This document shows positions 62,918-64,000 of a stretch of DNA of 64,000 nt, piece by piece. Source of the DNA: Bacillota bacterium (lineage in GTDB: Bacteria; Bacillota; SHA-98; Ch115; JABLXJ01). The notes under the pieces were generated by a model that saw only the letters and a list, made by a program, of their open reading frames with translations, made no database searches and had not been told where the DNA came from. Both the position numbers and the translations under genes were made by a program. The DNA lies in the NCBI GenBank assembly GCA_013178125.1, contig JABLXJ010000004.1, positions 1-64,000 on the forward strand, read 5' to 3'. Each line of letters opens with the position of its first letter. Position 1 is the first letter of the stretch.

Positions 62918-64000
<1,083 letters not shown>

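Overview
The window looks like a chromosome segment of a GC-rich, endospore-forming member of the Bacillota (Firmicutes), probably a deep clostridial, Moorellia-like or Limnochordia-like lineage. Spore genes gpr, spoIIP, yqfC and yqfD, the AddAB nuclease in place of RecBCD, SigI/RsgI, a CIRCE-controlled hrcA-grpE-dnaK-dnaJ operon and the block rpsU-nfeD-floA-yqfC-yqfD-phoH-yqfF-ybeY-dgkA-cdd all point there. I cannot name a genus. Start codons ATG, GTG and TTG are all used, usually behind strong GGAGG-type ribosome sites. Many proteins carry low-complexity inserts (Gly/Ala/Pro/Glu/Asp or His rich) that look like simple-repeat expansions at the DNA level.

Layout. 1-630: remnant of an IS transposase, then nadE (NAD synthase). 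2.6-4.4 kb: a small ferritin-like protein, a zinc ribbon protein and about 1 kb of decayed DNA holding a PhoH C-terminal remnant. 4.5-13.4 kb: leuS, then comEA-comEC-holA, rpsT (opposite strand) and gpr. 13.5-14.3 kb: a VapBC-type toxin-antitoxin pair with a near-perfect promoter and repeats over its -10. 14.4-22.7 kb: addB-addA. 22.7-26.6 kb (minus strand): a NapH-like ferredoxin membrane protein, a small CXXC membrane protein, an array of ten 17-bp palindromes, and a Ski2/Mtr4-like helicase. 26.8-33.4 kb: a lipoate-type ligase fused to DUF116, a geranylgeranyl-reductase-like flavoprotein, cysK, an Rrf2 regulator and two radical SAM proteins. 33.6-35.8 kb: spoIIP and two small membrane proteins. 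36-47.4 kb: lepA, hemW, hrcA-grpE-dnaK-dnaJ-rsmE-mtaB, a HIT protein and rpsU. 47.6-59.2 kb: nfeD-floA-hypothetical-yqfC-yqfD-phoH-yqfF-ybeY-dgkA, two DUF881-type paralogs, cdd. 59.3-64 kb: sigI-rsgI, queA and tgt, which runs off the right edge.

How the genes work together. ComEA/ComEC take up DNA; AddAB processes double-strand ends; HolA loads the replicative clamp. hrcA to dnaJ form one heat-shock regulon under the CIRCE operator. YqfC, YqfD, SpoIIP and GPR act in sporulation and germination. QueA and Tgt make queuosine in tRNA, MtaB thiolates tRNA, and RsmE, YbeY, RpsT and RpsU act on the small ribosomal subunit.

The two most unusual points are: (1) positions 23852-24184, ten copies of a near-palindrome with consensus TGCCAAGAWTCTTGGCA, spaced 32, 41, 32, 32, 42, 32, 32, 41 and 32 bp, i.e. 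close to three or four helical turns, directly upstream of a two-gene redox membrane cluster; (2) a gene set matching the LipS1/LipS2-type lipoate assembly route (ligase, LipT-like flavoprotein, two radical SAM proteins) with the ligase fused to a Cys-rich DUF116 domain and a cysteine synthase/Rrf2 pair placed between its members.
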